Shown here: piece after piece, positions 21,429-32,541 of the stretch
How positions within the stretch are numbered: the stretch's first letter is position 1
Layout of the letters: every line of letters begins with the position of its first letter
NCBI GenBank assembly: GCA_029851415.1
Contig: CM056741.1
Coordinates: 84,272,282-84,336,281, forward strand
DNA: 64,000 nt
Reading direction: 5' to 3'
Source of the DNA: Eretmocerus hayati
Taxonomy: Eukaryota > Arthropoda > Insecta > Hymenoptera > Aphelinidae
The notes under the pieces: model-generated
Told to the model about the DNA's origin: nothing
Seen by the model: the letters and a program-made list of their open reading frames with translations, nothing else
Database searches by the model: none
Made by a program: the position numbers and the translations under genes

Positions 21429-22843
21429 ATGTGTGCATTTATGACTGTTACAGTGCACGACGAAGATTTGTTTGATGCGAATGATTGGCGAATCATCCAA
21501 CAAACTTTAACAGCCAGCTACGATCACAACGACAGGATCGAAATGCCATATGAACAACGAGAGTCTGTTCGCACAATAATCCAAGAGGCTGACGATGAAA
21601 ACGAATCATCAAGTCTAGCCAATGCGGATCATCAAAGGCGGAGACGGCCTGCATCAAGACTGCGACATAACGAAAGGAGATCCGCTCGTGTTGAATTTGA
21701 TGAGCGAACATACACGGACTCCGAGCTGCCGGAGGTGGAACCGTTGGGCGGAGTGAGTGCAAGACGAAAGCAAGGGAGGAAAGATGACTCTGCAGAACCA
21801 CGCCGACTGATCTCTGACATAGCAGCAACGCTGCAGACAACATTGAACTTGACAAAATCAAACTGTGAAAAATTGGCCCTGAATGATGCCAAGGTGGAGA
21901 GTGGCAGAAGCACGTAATCGTCAGTTTCAAGAATTGAGCAGAAAAATAGCAACGGCATCTTCTCCATCAAGTCTAAGTCAATCCACGTCAGCGAGTCTAG
22001 TGAATCAGGGTGCATCTTGTTCAGGGACTAGCACCTTAGCCAAACCATGCGCTCTTCCAACAGCATCAAATTTGCTCAATGTGATTCCAAATAGCCCACT
22101 CGGAGCACGTCAGAACTCAAACCTTGCACCGTCAAGTCCCTCTACAGTAACACAACAGCCAAGTGTACAGTCGGAAGTGACTTCTTGTCACCTTGACTCT
22201 ACCTCACAAGCCTCAGGGTCTCATGGGCCAACCAGCTCGAGTCGGATGCGATTCGATTATGAACTAACGAGAAATCTCAGGTGGTATTTCTCCTGGGAGA
22301 AAATCCAGTCGGAGCTCAGGGCCCATGAACTTGGTGTCTTTAGGCATGACACGATGTTACAAACACCAGTTGCCTCTCACATAGATACCCAGATCAAGGA
22401 CATCCTAATACACAGGATAGAAGATGCGTACTACACGCAATTGGCAGCTTCTAATTCAGCATCACCAATACTGACTGAGTTAAAAAGGATCAAGCTCGCC
22501 GAGTGCTCCACAACTTCTTCAGCTGCTCGTGCTGCCTTACACGCGATTAGATTCGAACCCAGGAATGAAGATGTGACGAGTTTTCTATAAAGATTCGAGG
22601 GTGCTGTGAGGAGACATGACAACATAGAAGGGGAGGAGCCACTATCTCGAGCAGAAATAAGGGATGCCTTCTACACAGCAGTCCGAGGAGCCTGCCCTCT
22701 TCTACAAACACTCAAGTTCATAGCTTCGCAGCAAAATCGAATTCTGGGCTTGGAAGAAATGAAAACAGTATTCAGAAAGAAGGAGGCAAAGAGAGAGAGA
22801 GAGAGAGAGAGTCGACGAAAAAGGACACTCCTCGTGCATATCT
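21429..22843 (+). pseudogene. Copia A gag, N-terminal and central parts (frameshifted)
   Basis: Two overlapping frames (21429-21917 and about 21883-22590) make up one protein with a shift near 21890-21915; an Arg/Glu-rich part leads into a Ser/Thr-rich linker and then a helical region. TAA at 22588-22590 interrupts a frame that continues ('RFEGAVRRHDN') to about 22793. There a GA run (22794-22811) has slipped, and the downstream knuckles are in another frame. Assignment to copia A is by position and continuity with pol; the N-terminal part has no motif I recognise. Confidence 0.65.
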
Positions 22844-23756
22844 CATGGAAAGACGTCAGAACTCGGCCCCAACACGATCAAGATGCTATGAGTGCGACGA
22901 CATCACTGACCATCTCGCAGCGTCATGCCCATGGAAAAACACTGGTTTGAAGAAGTGTTATAAGTGCCACCAAATAATCAACCATAAAGCAGCCGACTGT
23001 CCTCACCACGGTCCTTCATTGGATTCATCAAAAAGAGGACATCAGCACCACCGCGGGGTGAAACGCAGTATACCACCCACAAATCCGCCAGCGGAAAGAC
23101 AAAAGCCTTATGAGCGGCCAAATGGTCGGGGTGGTGCTGGCTATGTTCATGGAGGCCGAGGAAATAGTACCAGTAGAAGCAGAGGCAGAGAGAATGCGGC
23201 GGTAAGGGGAAATCGTGGTGGTCGTGGTGGCTACAACGCAAGAGCGAACCAAGCTCATGAGAATGAAGTCGAGATTAACAATAAATACCCCCATAGTTAC
23301 CAACTCACTTGTAGCAAAAATAATGTTCAGATAGATAACAATAAAGTCCTCGAAGAGTTCGTGGCCGATTCGGGCGCAACCGAACATATGTCCAAGACGC
23401 GAATGATTTTCCAAACTTTTGATGAGTCAGACAAGTGTAAAATTCGCTGTGCGAACAAAGATGCTACAGCAGACATAAGAACAGAGGGCGCTGGGTCCTT
23501 AGAAACCCATATAGATTGTGAAAGAATGGAATCGAAAAGAGTAATATTCTCTGACTCTCTATCTGAAAATCTGTTGTCCCTAGGACGTTCTGCAGAAACG
23601 GGCCTCGCAGTCTACTTAGGCAACAAAAAAATCAATATTTTTGATCCTAACTCAAATCAATCCTCTTTATCAGGAATATACAAAAAACCTTACTGGATCG
23701 TGAAATTGGAAGTAGATCACAGTTCTAAACCTAAAATCTATGGATCAGCCCAATAA
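22812..23756 (+). pseudogene. Copia A gag zinc knuckles and protease
   Basis: Two knuckles near 22890-22990 ('CYECDDITDHLAASC' and 'CYKCHQIINHKAADC') both have CX2CX5HX4C spacing, one residue longer than usual. An Arg/Gly-rich tract (about 23120-23260) and an aspartic protease site 'FVADSGATEHM' follow. The frame stops at 23754; the continuation is in other frames to about 23930, where integrase begins. Confidence 0.8.
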
Positions 23757-23859
23757 TTTTGTTCTTGTCAATCTAGCCAGAGTTTTTCAGCTTACAACAG
23801 ACTCCCAAAACAATGAAGCTTCAGTCATCCACGAACTCTCCGAAATGAGCGAAACATAG

Positions 23860-24656
23860 ATGAGCTACCTATTATGGAAATACCAGATGAGACGAATGAG
23901 AGGTCTAGAAATTATGATAAACTTATTATATGATAAAATTAGGAAGAACAAAAATGCCTTACGCTGGCATATGAGACTAGGTCATGCCTCTGTTACCTAC
24001 CTGAAAGCCTTACAGAATGAGTTTCCAAATAATAGCGAACTCAAACTCGCTAATTTTAGGGATGAGATAATCACTGATTGTGGAACTTGCAAAATCGCCA
24101 ACTTTGATCGACTTCCTTCCAACACTACTCGTAGACGAGCTACTGCACCACTCCAAATTGTGCATGGAGATCTTATGGGTCCAATCGGTCCCCTAACTAT
24201 TTCGAAAAAATACAAATATATATTGACCTTGATAGATGACTATCCCAGGTTTGCCATAGCATACTCAATGGAATCTAAAGCTGAAACAGGGCACTACCTA
24301 GAATCATACATCATCTCCGCTAGAAATTTTATAGGTAACGATGCGAAATTCTGCTATTCACGCGCAGACAAAGGTGCGGAATACACGGGGGGATACACCG
24401 ATGAGTTCCTAGAAGAACAGGGAGCTGAGTTTCGAGCATCGGCTCCAGAAACACCTCAGCACAAAGGTGTTGCGGAAAGCTTTAATAGAACAATAACTCG
24501 TGAAGTCAGAGCATACATGTTCGACTCAGGTCTTCCAATGAATCTCTGGGATCTCGCCGTTAGATTTGTGGTGTATGCGTACAACCGTACTCCCCACAAG
24601 TCAAATGACATGATCACGCCCTTGGAAAATTTGCTCCACATTATAAATTCAACCTA
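23860..24656 (+). pseudogene. Copia A integrase
   Basis: The pre-integrase HHCC-type zinc region is seen in 'MRLGHAS' and 'CGTCKIANFDRLP'. The catalytic core has D in 'VHGDLMGPIG', D in 'SRADKGAEYTGGY' and E in 'HKGVAESFNRTI', giving a D,D,35E-like triad. The frame ends at 24654-24656, and the segment to 24818 before RT is frameshifted. It inserts the cDNA into the genome in active relatives. Confidence 0.88.
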
Positions 24657-24817
24657 AGTTAATTCAAAAGATTCGGATGTCTAGCCTATATCAAGGTCCA
24701 ACGCCAGACAGGTCCAAATGAAGAGAACAAGGTCGACGAGTCATTTCAGTAAGATACACGCCGACTGGTTACCTTTTTTTAAGACCGGACTCGAACCAAT
24801 ACTATGAGAGTCGGGAC

Positions 24818-26215
24818 GTGCGTTTCAATGAAAAACTAGTATACAGAGACGTGTATAAGAAAGATGCGGTTGTCGACCTCCCAACAACTGAGACTGAAAT
24901 CGACCAAGACGAATGGTTAATAGAATTTGAAAAGGAACAGGCTGATACCTCACAAAACTCTTCAAAACCGGAGGGAGAGACTCCAAAAGACTCTTTGAAG
25001 CCGGAGGGAGCGACTAAACGTAAACGAGGACGGCCTCGCCAAACACTACTTGTGGCGGACGTTAGTTTTGCTAATTTTATCCAAATAAAAGAAGACTTGA
25101 AAGATCTTGTAAAAATGACTGAACGTGACCTTAGTCAGAGTGACCTGACCCAACTAGAAGACAAAATAACGCACGGCTTGTTGGCTCGGATCAATGAGGA
25201 TCCGGTGTCCAATGAAGATGCCCTAAACTCTCCAGATAGACTGAAATGGAAAGGAGCAATTGGAAGCGAGCTCCATGCGCTAGACACGAACGAAGTTCGT
25301 GAGATTGTAGACAGACCTATCATGACCAAAGAGGGAAAAAGGGCAATAGCAATAGATTCGAAGTGGGTACAGGGCCGTAAGACTGATGCCACCGGTAATA
25401 CAAAATACAAAGCCAGACTGGTCATTCGCGGGTTCAAAGACAGAAACAATTATGACATCTCAGAAACTTATGCTCCAGTCTCCAGACTCCCATTAGTTAC
25501 AGCTGTTTTAGCTATTGCTAACAAATATGACCTTGACATTTGTCAACTTGATGTGAAAACTGCATTCTTGAATGGAGAAATTGACGAGGAAATCTATATG
25601 GAAGTACCGCAAGGATTTTGCTGCAGTGAGGAAACGAGACGAACAAAATTTTCTGAATTAAAAAAGGCTCTCTGTGGCCTACGTATTAGTCCAGAGAAAT
25701 GGAATGACAAATTCACAGAATCTGCAAAAGAAATAGGCTTAGAAAATGATGACTTTGAACTTTGTTTATTCATTTGGCGCGAGGATGAATTATATCTGAT
25801 TGTCCTCTTATATGTTGATGACATCCTGATCATTAGCAATCACTCTAGTAAACTCGAAGGAGTAAAATCGATATTGAAAGCATCCTTCAAAATAACTGAC
25901 CTGGGTGAACCAAAAGAATTCCTCGGAACGTCGATCAAAAGAGACAGACTAAATAAAATCTTGGAGCTAAATCAGAGTAAATACATAGAAAAATCTCTTG
26001 TCAGATTTGGTCTCCAAAATATTTACCCACATCACAGCCCCATGATTACAAATGAAGCCAGAGACCGAGATAGACGTGACCGGGAAGACTCGCCCAAAAT
26101 GACAGACCAAACCATGAATACCCCAGCGATTGACAGACCATATCGAGAAGCAGTCGGTTGCCTGTTACATATGAGTTGCACGACACGCCCCGACATAGCT
26201 TACTCTGCAAACTTA
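24818..26215 (+). pseudogene. Copia A reverse transcriptase
   Basis: Copia-type RT: 'KWVQGRK', 'YKARLVIRGF', 'ETYAPVSR', the first catalytic Asp in 'CQLDVKTAFLNG', 'KALCGLRISPEKW' and the Y-V-D-D box in 'LLYVDDILI', then 'LGEPKEFLG' and 'TRPDIAYSANL'. A MITE inserted after base 26215 ends the frame artificially at 26284. The acidic N-terminal stretch before RT (24818-25080) is the usual linker after integrase. Confidence 0.9.
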
Positions 26216-26544
26216 CAAGGGGGGACCATGGGGTCCGGGTCACCAGTCATCCCCGAAATTTCTTCACAGTTTGCTACCACCTAGAATATGAAGAATCTAG
26301 AGTAACTCCGTCCAATGGGCCTCCTGTCCTGAGCTACAAGCAAAAACGTTAGCATTGCCAGTATATCTATATATATCACTTTTTAGCATGGGCCGATATG
26401 AGCAATGTTAATCTCAGTGGCTGTATCTTTGGACATGAGACTCATTTGACGAAGTTACTCTGGATTCTTCATCGTTTCGGTAGTACAAAACTGGTAAAAA
26501 AATTTTGGGGAGATTGCCGACCCGGCCCCCGTGGTCCTCCCTTG
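26216..26544. mobile_element. 329-bp MITE with TTA duplication inside copia A pol
   Basis: Terminal inverted repeats of about 45 bp start CAAGGGRGGACCAYGGG, with TTA on both sides (26213-26215, 26545-26547). Removing the element plus one TTA makes the RT and RNase H frames continuous. A 3-bp TWA-type target fits PIF/Harbinger, but the ends alone do not settle the superfamily. Confidence 0.88.
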
Positions 26545-27165
26545 TTAGTCAGCGGACACCAAACGAACCCCACGGAATATGGATGGTCCATGATTGTTAG
26601 AATATTTGGTTACTTGAAACATACTCTCGACTATAGTTTAAGATTCACTGCAAAGACTGATCACTTAGAAAGTTTCTGAGATGCTAGCTACGCTGACTGT
26701 AAGAATACGATTTCCACGTTAGGTTATGTAATAAGACTGTACGGTGATCCAATTGCCTGGAAAACCAACAAACATACCTACATGAACTTGTCTACTTGTG
26801 ATGCCGAATATGTAGCTATGAGTGACACGTGTCAAGAGCTGATAGGAATCGACAGATCTTTGAAGCTTATCTTCCAAAGTTCATTCGCTCCCATGATCCT
26901 CTGGTGTGGTAATCTAGCCGCGGCAGTCAATGTGAAAACGAATGGAGGAAGAAGGCTCAGGCATGTGGTTAAAATGAAACAAAATTATATTAAAGAATGT
27001 GTTAAGTGCAAGCTAGTTCATGTTAAACATATGAAATCTGAATACGCTGCTGAAGAATTTAGCAGAATGCTTTCTCATTGCCATAGAAGAAGTCAACTAA
27101 TCTCATATTATTCACTCGAAAATTCAAATACATTAATATGTTACATTAATCAATTCTCCTCGTGA
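26545..27165 (+). pseudogene. Copia A RNase H and C-terminus
   Basis: Starts with the NPTEYGW block, then 'RIFGYLKHTLDYSL'. TGA at 26677-26679 lies where a sense codon is expected. The frame continues with the RNase H residues in 'DASYADC', 'LSTCDAEYVAMS' and 'LWCGNLAAAVNV', and the C-terminal 'RHVVKMKQNYIKECV'. One nonsense codon plus the MITE account for its loss of continuity. Confidence 0.85.
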
Positions 27166-28190
27166 AATTTTTATTAAAATATTTATTCATCCAAAATATC
27201 AAAACGTCTCCTAACCATGATCCAGAACATGAGATATTTTTTCGAATTTCTTTATACTGACTTTCTGTAATATCAATTGGTGAACATCCATGATCCTTCA
27301 TTTACCTTTGATCTTCATCTTCAACATCAATCAAATCCACAATATCCTCCTCAATGTTTTGTTCTTTACTATCTTGCTCTAATTCATCATCCTGTGTTTG
27401 ACATTTTACTATGTTAACAGGTTTATGGTCTGATGAATATGACTCGTATACATTGAAAAGGGAATGAATCGGTTTGAAGAAAATCAAGTAGAATTGAGTA
27501 CTTTTCTACAAATTAGTTATTTGAAGAATAAATTATGGAGTGTAAATTTCAATTTGCAGTAGGTGGAACAGAGTGATAATAACGTAAAGGTCTTTATTGA
27601 TTTTCATTAACGCGAGGAATTGATTGATTGATACATAATTTTGGTAAACAGGTGATTATGTTAGGGAAGAAAGCAATTAACTGTCGGTAAACGTGAAAAT
27701 TGGAATAAAAATGTATCATTTAGAACGCAAAATTTCGAGATCGATTTGACAAAATCTTTCGAGACTTTGGAGGTGTGTTTTAAAGACTATGACAATGATG
27801 CCAGTGAATTTTGAGCATGGTCGCATGAATATTTTTTGACTGTTGAATTTTTTAATGAGAAATTTGGAATTTTTCGGAAAGAAGCAAATCTTATAAATGA
27901 TTTGTATTCCATTTTACTACATAAAAAAAATGTAAAGGAAGTAATTTAGAAGTTTTTCGACGTGCTGAATTGATTGGCTGATACGGAATTTTGTTAAATT
28001 GTGATTAGAAAGGTTTTATAGCCCAACGAAAGAGAGGTGTGTAAAAGATATGATAAAATGAGCTTCAATTGAAATTCCGTATTAACCAATCGATTAAGCA
28101 CGTCGAGAAACGCGTAAATCAACAGCCTCAGATTTTTTGAGCAGGAAGGAGAGAATATTTTCAGTTTTTAAGATGAAAAAAAATTATACA
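27166..28190. other. AT-rich spacer between copia A pol and 3' LTR remnant
   Basis: No ORF. A short inverted repeat pairs about 27955-27995 with 28070-28110, and a related copy of the motif GAATTGATTGATTGATAC is near 27617. The missing part of the 3' LTR should lie here but was not recognised. Confidence 0.5.
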
Positions 28191-28258
28191 TAAAGTATAT
28201 AGATCAGCTGAACTCCTGGTGCATCATTATTCATCCCGTCAACCAGCCAAAACCTTCA
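28191..28258 (+). repeat. Copia A 3' LTR remnant
   Basis: About 68 bases nearly identical to 17147-17214, the end of the 5' LTR, in direct orientation, ending at the same CCTTCA. Confidence 0.75.
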
Positions 28259-29158
28259 TTTTTATATCAGAATATAAGAAAATGAACGTGATGTACCTCC
28301 CTTGGATGATTCCTGCGTAACCTAGAAAGTTTCAAAGAAGTTTTTCCACATTTTGCTTTCGCACAGCTGAGGGGTCAGAGAATAAAACCAGTTCCAAAGT
28401 TTTCGGGTCCGACCAATCTCAAGGCAGCTTGGCTAGCGTGTCTACAGGAGGGAAAACCGGGGAAAGTCGGGAATTCATCGGGAATCCGTCATGGTCGAGA
28501 AAAAGTCGGGAAAACATCGGGAATGTCGCATGAATGTTCCTACTACTATCAGTTTAAGAAAGATTGACACCTCGAGAGATTTCGGTATCCTGGGTCCAGA
28601 AAAATTCGGTAATTTTTTTGACTGGGATGATATCAAAGCACATTTAGTTACGGTCATGATAAAAAAATTTCGAAATCGATCGGATGACAACTGCGGCCGT
28701 AGCTGTTATCAGAATGTAAGAAAACGCAGGTACAAGGCCTATTTCAAAGGTAGCTCGACTTTCGAATGCTGTAGCTCTGCCAAAAAAAATTACAGCACAC
28801 TGCAAAAAATTGAGGTAATATATATTCGATTCATCAATAACCTCCAACAAGGATCAGCCGCAAAAGTTGGTAACTTCTGGAGATAATCCAGTTTTTGGTA
28901 ACTCGAGATCCACTGGAGATAGAGACTTGATTCAAAAACAGAAAAATGATGGAAAAATTCTGGATATTAGGAATGATAACGCAATATTAGGATTCAGAAG
29001 AACAAACGACAGGCGAGGTCGTAAAGTTTCAAAAAGATAAAGTTAGCGCTCATTGTGAGGCCTTCATTGTCCTTTATGACCGGGGCCCTTCGAATCGCCG
29101 ATGGGCGGGACTACCTGACCGCGGAACATAAAAGTCATAAACTTGCGGTCTCGGAGTC
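28259..29158. other. Unassigned
   Basis: Non-coding sequence with a local cluster of GTCGGGAAAA/ATCGGGAAT-like words near 28450-28530. The frame at 28491-28886 has no recognisable features. Confidence 0.5.
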
Positions 29159-29384
29159 CCCTGGTAAGAATATTTGACTCTAAATTCGACTCGAATATTA
29201 GACTCAAGTATTAGACTCAGGATTTGGGTCCTTTATTCGAGTCGAATATTAGAGTCAATTTTTAGGGAATTAAAGGAACCGACTCAGCCTTATTAATAAC
29301 TTTTCTCGATATTTTTGAGGCATTATATGGACGGAAAATGAATGGAAAAAATAAAAAAAAATACAATCATGACATATCGGGTGC

Positions 29385-29460
29385 CGACACCGGGAATTGA
29401 ACTCACAACCTTTCGATTCAGAGTCCAACCCTCTACGTCCGTAGCCAGCGAGACGAGATA
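29385..29460 (-). other. tRNA-like block, left arm of foldback 2
   Basis: The complement has a B-box-like AGTTCAATTCC (29393-29403) and a weaker A box near 29440-29452, followed by a long A/T-rich run. It is a divergent partner of the right-arm block. Confidence 0.55.
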
Positions 29461-29661
29461 ACCTAGTTTACGTAAAAGGCTTACTTCAAGTGTGGGCAGC
29501 CGTATGGAGAATATAGCGTTATTCCGAATGGGCCACTCACTGTGAAACATTTCAACAGTACATGTATTATCGTGAAATGAGCGAATGAGTAGCAGGATGC
29601 TATATTCTCCATACGGTGACTTGCAGTTCAAGTACGCCTTTTAGGCCGTTATCTGTATCTC

Positions 29662-29745
29662 GTCTCGCTAGTCATGGACGTAGAGTGTTGGACTTCGAAC
29701 CGGAAGTTTGTAAGTTCGAATCCCGGTGACGGCACCCGAAATCCC
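29662..29745 (+). other. tRNA-like block, right arm of foldback 2
   Basis: B box AGTTCGAATCC at 29713-29723, an A-box-like TAGTCATGGACG at 29669-29680, and T9 then T6 runs starting about 32 bases downstream. Confidence 0.6.
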
Positions 29746-29958
29746 AATGTTAGTTTTTTTTTCTTTTTTCCAATCATTTTTCGGCCATATAATGGCTTAG
29801 GAATATCGAGAAAAGTTATTGATAAGGCTGAGTGGCTCATTTTAATTCCCCAAAAAATGACTCTAATATTCGACTCGAATATTCGACTCGAATAAAGGAC
29901 CCAAATCCTGAGTCTAATATTCGAGTCGAATTTAGAGTCAAATATTTTTACCAGGGTC

Positions 29959-30216
29959 AATTGGGGTACCATTAGCCTGCTGCAATGAGTCTGAATTCTC
30001 GACAAAGGAAACAATAAACGTACATCGAGCGCGATTCGGGCCTTGCGTCGATAGCAAATCTCTTCGATCATTAGTACGAAGATTACTATCAGCGATAGAC
30101 AAGATTGACGATAATCCACAGTTGTCCTTCGCATCATCAGAGTTCACCGATCACGACTCATGAGTAATTTCTTCGAGGATCCTCATAAATGATTGATAAC
30201 ATACGACCCATCCCTC
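29959..30216. other. Unassigned spacer
   Basis: Nothing recognised. Confidence 0.5.
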
Positions 30217-30774
30217 ATCCTTATCATCTCAATGTGTTCATTTGGATATTAATATTGATAAGATGACAATCAATGGTTATATGTTTAGTCTATCATCTTC
30301 TCCGATGATTGGTCTCCACTGATTGTTGACAAAGCGCTATCTCACAGAGATACATCCATGTTCATGATGTTATCAACGACCTGTTGAACAGAATTATAAC
30401 ACCACACGGAGAAACCAAAACGTACTCGCGAGGACGTCGCGCGGCCCCGCGTCTGGCTCGGCCCGCTCGCGGCGTGCAGCGCGCGACATCGGAGTATCTG
30501 ACCCGCCTCGATCATGTTGTGTATGTTACCGTGGCGACGCGCAGGACAGTGACGTGACCGGCTCCTCGGAACTATTTTGAGAGCCGCGATGGTGTTTCGA
30601 CTTCCTTGTTCTCGTCTTGATATTATGAAAATGGGACCGCATGTCTCTAACTCGATAATTGATCCCTTATTGGTATCCGCGCTCTCCGCTCATGGAAAAA
30701 ATAAATCAATTTGAGGCCTCTCCGGGAGGACTATTGTTCGTATATGACTTCTAAAACATCATGTGTAACCTGTT

Positions 30775-30845
30775 ATTTAGCTTAATGGTAGGGCGCAAGC
30801 TTCGTAGTCCAAAGATCTTGGGTTCGAGACCCGAAAACTACAATT
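30775..30845 (+). other. tRNA-like block, left arm of foldback 3
   Basis: A box TAGCTTAATGG (30778-30788) and B box GGTTCGAGACC (30821-30831), close to consensus, followed about 12 bases later by T9. The short stretch between boxes and poor acceptor pairing argue against a normal tRNA. Confidence 0.65.
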
Positions 30846-31504
30846 TTTTTTTCCCAATGTAAGGTTCATAATTTTGCCTCAAATTTCTACATTTTCCATT
30901 TTTTTAGATTCAAAATGCAGTACCCAATAGTCTGTTACAATTTTTCGGTACTATATTCTCTGTACAAGAAAAAACTTCGAGATATTCTCACTGTAAGTAA
31001 ATCATGCATCGAATCTCTCATATTCAATATTAGATCTTTGTATACATAAGCTCACTTCAGATGACGAATTTCATCGATCTTTCGACTCCAAGCTAGATAA
31101 GTAGAGCCCAGGTGACTACCCTTAAGGCTTTGGAACTGATCTGCGTCGGATGATACTCTTCACGCGATTGAAACAGTTGGTCCTTCAATGTATCTCCGTA
31201 CAGAGTATTCAGAGGAATAAAAATTTATGGGATAATTTTGAGTCCATATTTAGATCATTCTCAAATTTATTATGAAATTAAAATTAATAATATTCATATT
31301 TAAATAATAAATATCAAAGAACTGAGGAGATTCAGTGCATGATCTATCTATCGTAAAATGATTTCAACGTTTTTTCTTCTGCAAAGAGTATATTACCGAA
31401 GAATTGTAACAGACTATTGGGTACTGCATTGTGATTCTAAAGAAGATGGAAAATTTAGAAATTTAAGGCAAAATTATGAACCTGACATTAGGAGAAAAAA
31501 AATT

Positions 31505-31557
31505 GTGGTTTTCGGGTCTCGAACCCAAGATCTTTGGACTACGAATTTTGCGCTCTA
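31505..31557 (-). other. tRNA-like block, right arm of foldback 3 (split)
   Basis: The complement has B box GGTTCGAGACC (31515-31525) and downstream T8. Its A box lies across the nested MITE at about 32010-32022, so this copy is physically split just after the A box. Confidence 0.65.
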
Positions 31558-32007
31558 CACTCAGAAAAGTAATCCTTTGCGAGAAAGTCTTGGATGGCTT
31601 TGGCAGATTTTGGGATATGTCTTTGAGCTAACGCCCGAAGCAGTTGTGATAACTCCGCGGGGCCTTCCTTGCGCCGTCCGTGTCGGGCAGAAAGTAAATA
31701 ATAACTTTCGAGGTTATGCGGAACGAACGCCGAATATTCCGCTGGCAACCACTTTTTCTGATTATTCTTGCTCTCTCTTCTACTTCAATGTTACGTAAAA
31801 ATATTTGCTACAATCGTCTTGTTGGGTAATTCATAGTTATCACTCGTTAATATAAAAACATATGGATCACCACTTGTCAATACGTTCCATTGCTCGGGGA
31901 GTTATCACAACGGCACGGGGCAAGGATCCTCACTTCAGTGCCGGAAAGCCCTGACGGAGTTGAGGTAAAGCCCGCGGAGTTGTGACAAAGAATTGCTTTT
32001 CTGAGTG
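31558..32007. mobile_element. CACTC-ended MITE, TA duplication
   Basis: Ends CACTCAGAAAAGTAATCCTTT and complement of CACTCAGAAAAGCAATTCTTT, TA on both sides (31556-31557, 32008-32009). It contains smaller internal inverted segments (AACTCCGCGGG and related words). The left arm of foldback 3 lacks it, giving an empty-site comparison. Confidence 0.88.
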
Positions 32008-32541
32008 TACCGTTAAGCTAATTAACAGGTTACACATGTTGTTTTAGAGGTCATATATGAACAATAGTCCTCCCGGAGAGGCCTCAAATCGATTTATTTT
32101 TTCCATGAGCGGAGGGCGCGGATACCAATAAGGGATCAATTATCGAGTTAAAGACACGCGGTCCCATTTTCATAATATCAAGACGAGAACAAGGAAGTCG
32201 AAACATCATCGCGGCTCTCAAAATAGTTCCGAGGAAACGGTCACGTCACTGTCCTGTGCGTCGCCACGGTAACATGCACAACATGATCGAGGCGGGTCAG
32301 CGTGCGCTGCACGCCGCGACCACGCCGAGCCAGACGCGGGGCCACGCGACGTCCTCGCGAGTACGTTTTGGTCTCTCCGTGCATGAACACGAATGTATCC
32401 CCGTGTGATTGCGCTTTGTCAACAATCAGTGAAGACCAATCATTGATCGAGGAAGATAATTGATCAATCATATAAGCATTGATTGTCATCTCATCAGTCT
32501 AAATCATATCCAATTGTAGCACATTGAGATGATAAGGATAG

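Larger units (their letters stand above)
17037..28258 (+). mobile_element. Ty1/copia retrotransposon A, decayed and invaded
   Basis: A 5' LTR (17037-17214, TG...CA), a primer-binding site, a long leader, gag, protease, integrase, RT and RNase H in copia order, and a 3' LTR remnant ending at 28258. T5 lies on both outer sides (17032-17036 and 28259-28263), which fits a 5-bp target duplication but is weak because it is low complexity. Foreign insertions inside: a CACTG MITE (18639-19373), copia B (19396 to about 21262) and a TTA MITE (26216-26544). That the leader up to 21429 belongs to this element is inference. Confidence 0.7.
29159..29956. mobile_element. Foldback element 2 (CCCTGGTAA ends) with tRNA-like blocks
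   Basis: Arms of about 360 bp (29159 to about 29525 and about 29600-29956) begin CCCTGGTAA and contain clustered GACTCGAATATT words. TC on both sides (29157-29158, 29957-29958) is a possible 2-bp duplication. Each arm carries a tRNA-like block, here pointing outward. Confidence 0.85.
30405..32381. mobile_element. Foldback element 3 (CACGGAGA ends), CA duplication
   Basis: Ends CACGGAGARACCAAAACG (left) and complement (right), with CA on both sides (30403-30404, 32382-32383). GC-rich outer arms and AT-rich inner arms are closely similar from 30405 to about 31020 and from about 31330 to 32381, apart from the MITE at 31558-32007. Its ends resemble the CACTGAGARACC ends elsewhere in the window, so it may be a CACTA-type non-autonomous element. 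tRNA-like blocks face inward. Confidence 0.85.
30217..32541. mobile_element. Outer foldback, ~185-bp arms, split by the element at 30405-32381
   Basis: 30217 to about 30368 and about 32382-32541 are inverted copies (CCTTATCATCTCAATGTG at the outer ends; TTGTTGACAAAGCGC within). If the inner element and one CA are removed, a small foldback with a ~35-base loop remains. Confidence 0.8.

Noticed and set aside
28491..28886. 131-codon plus-strand frame as a gene
   Set aside because: No motif or paralogue was recognised, and both strands are equally open.
5055..30845. Functional tRNA genes
   Set aside because: A and B boxes are good, but acceptor stems do not pair and anticodon loops are not standard; they sit in mobile inverted repeats.
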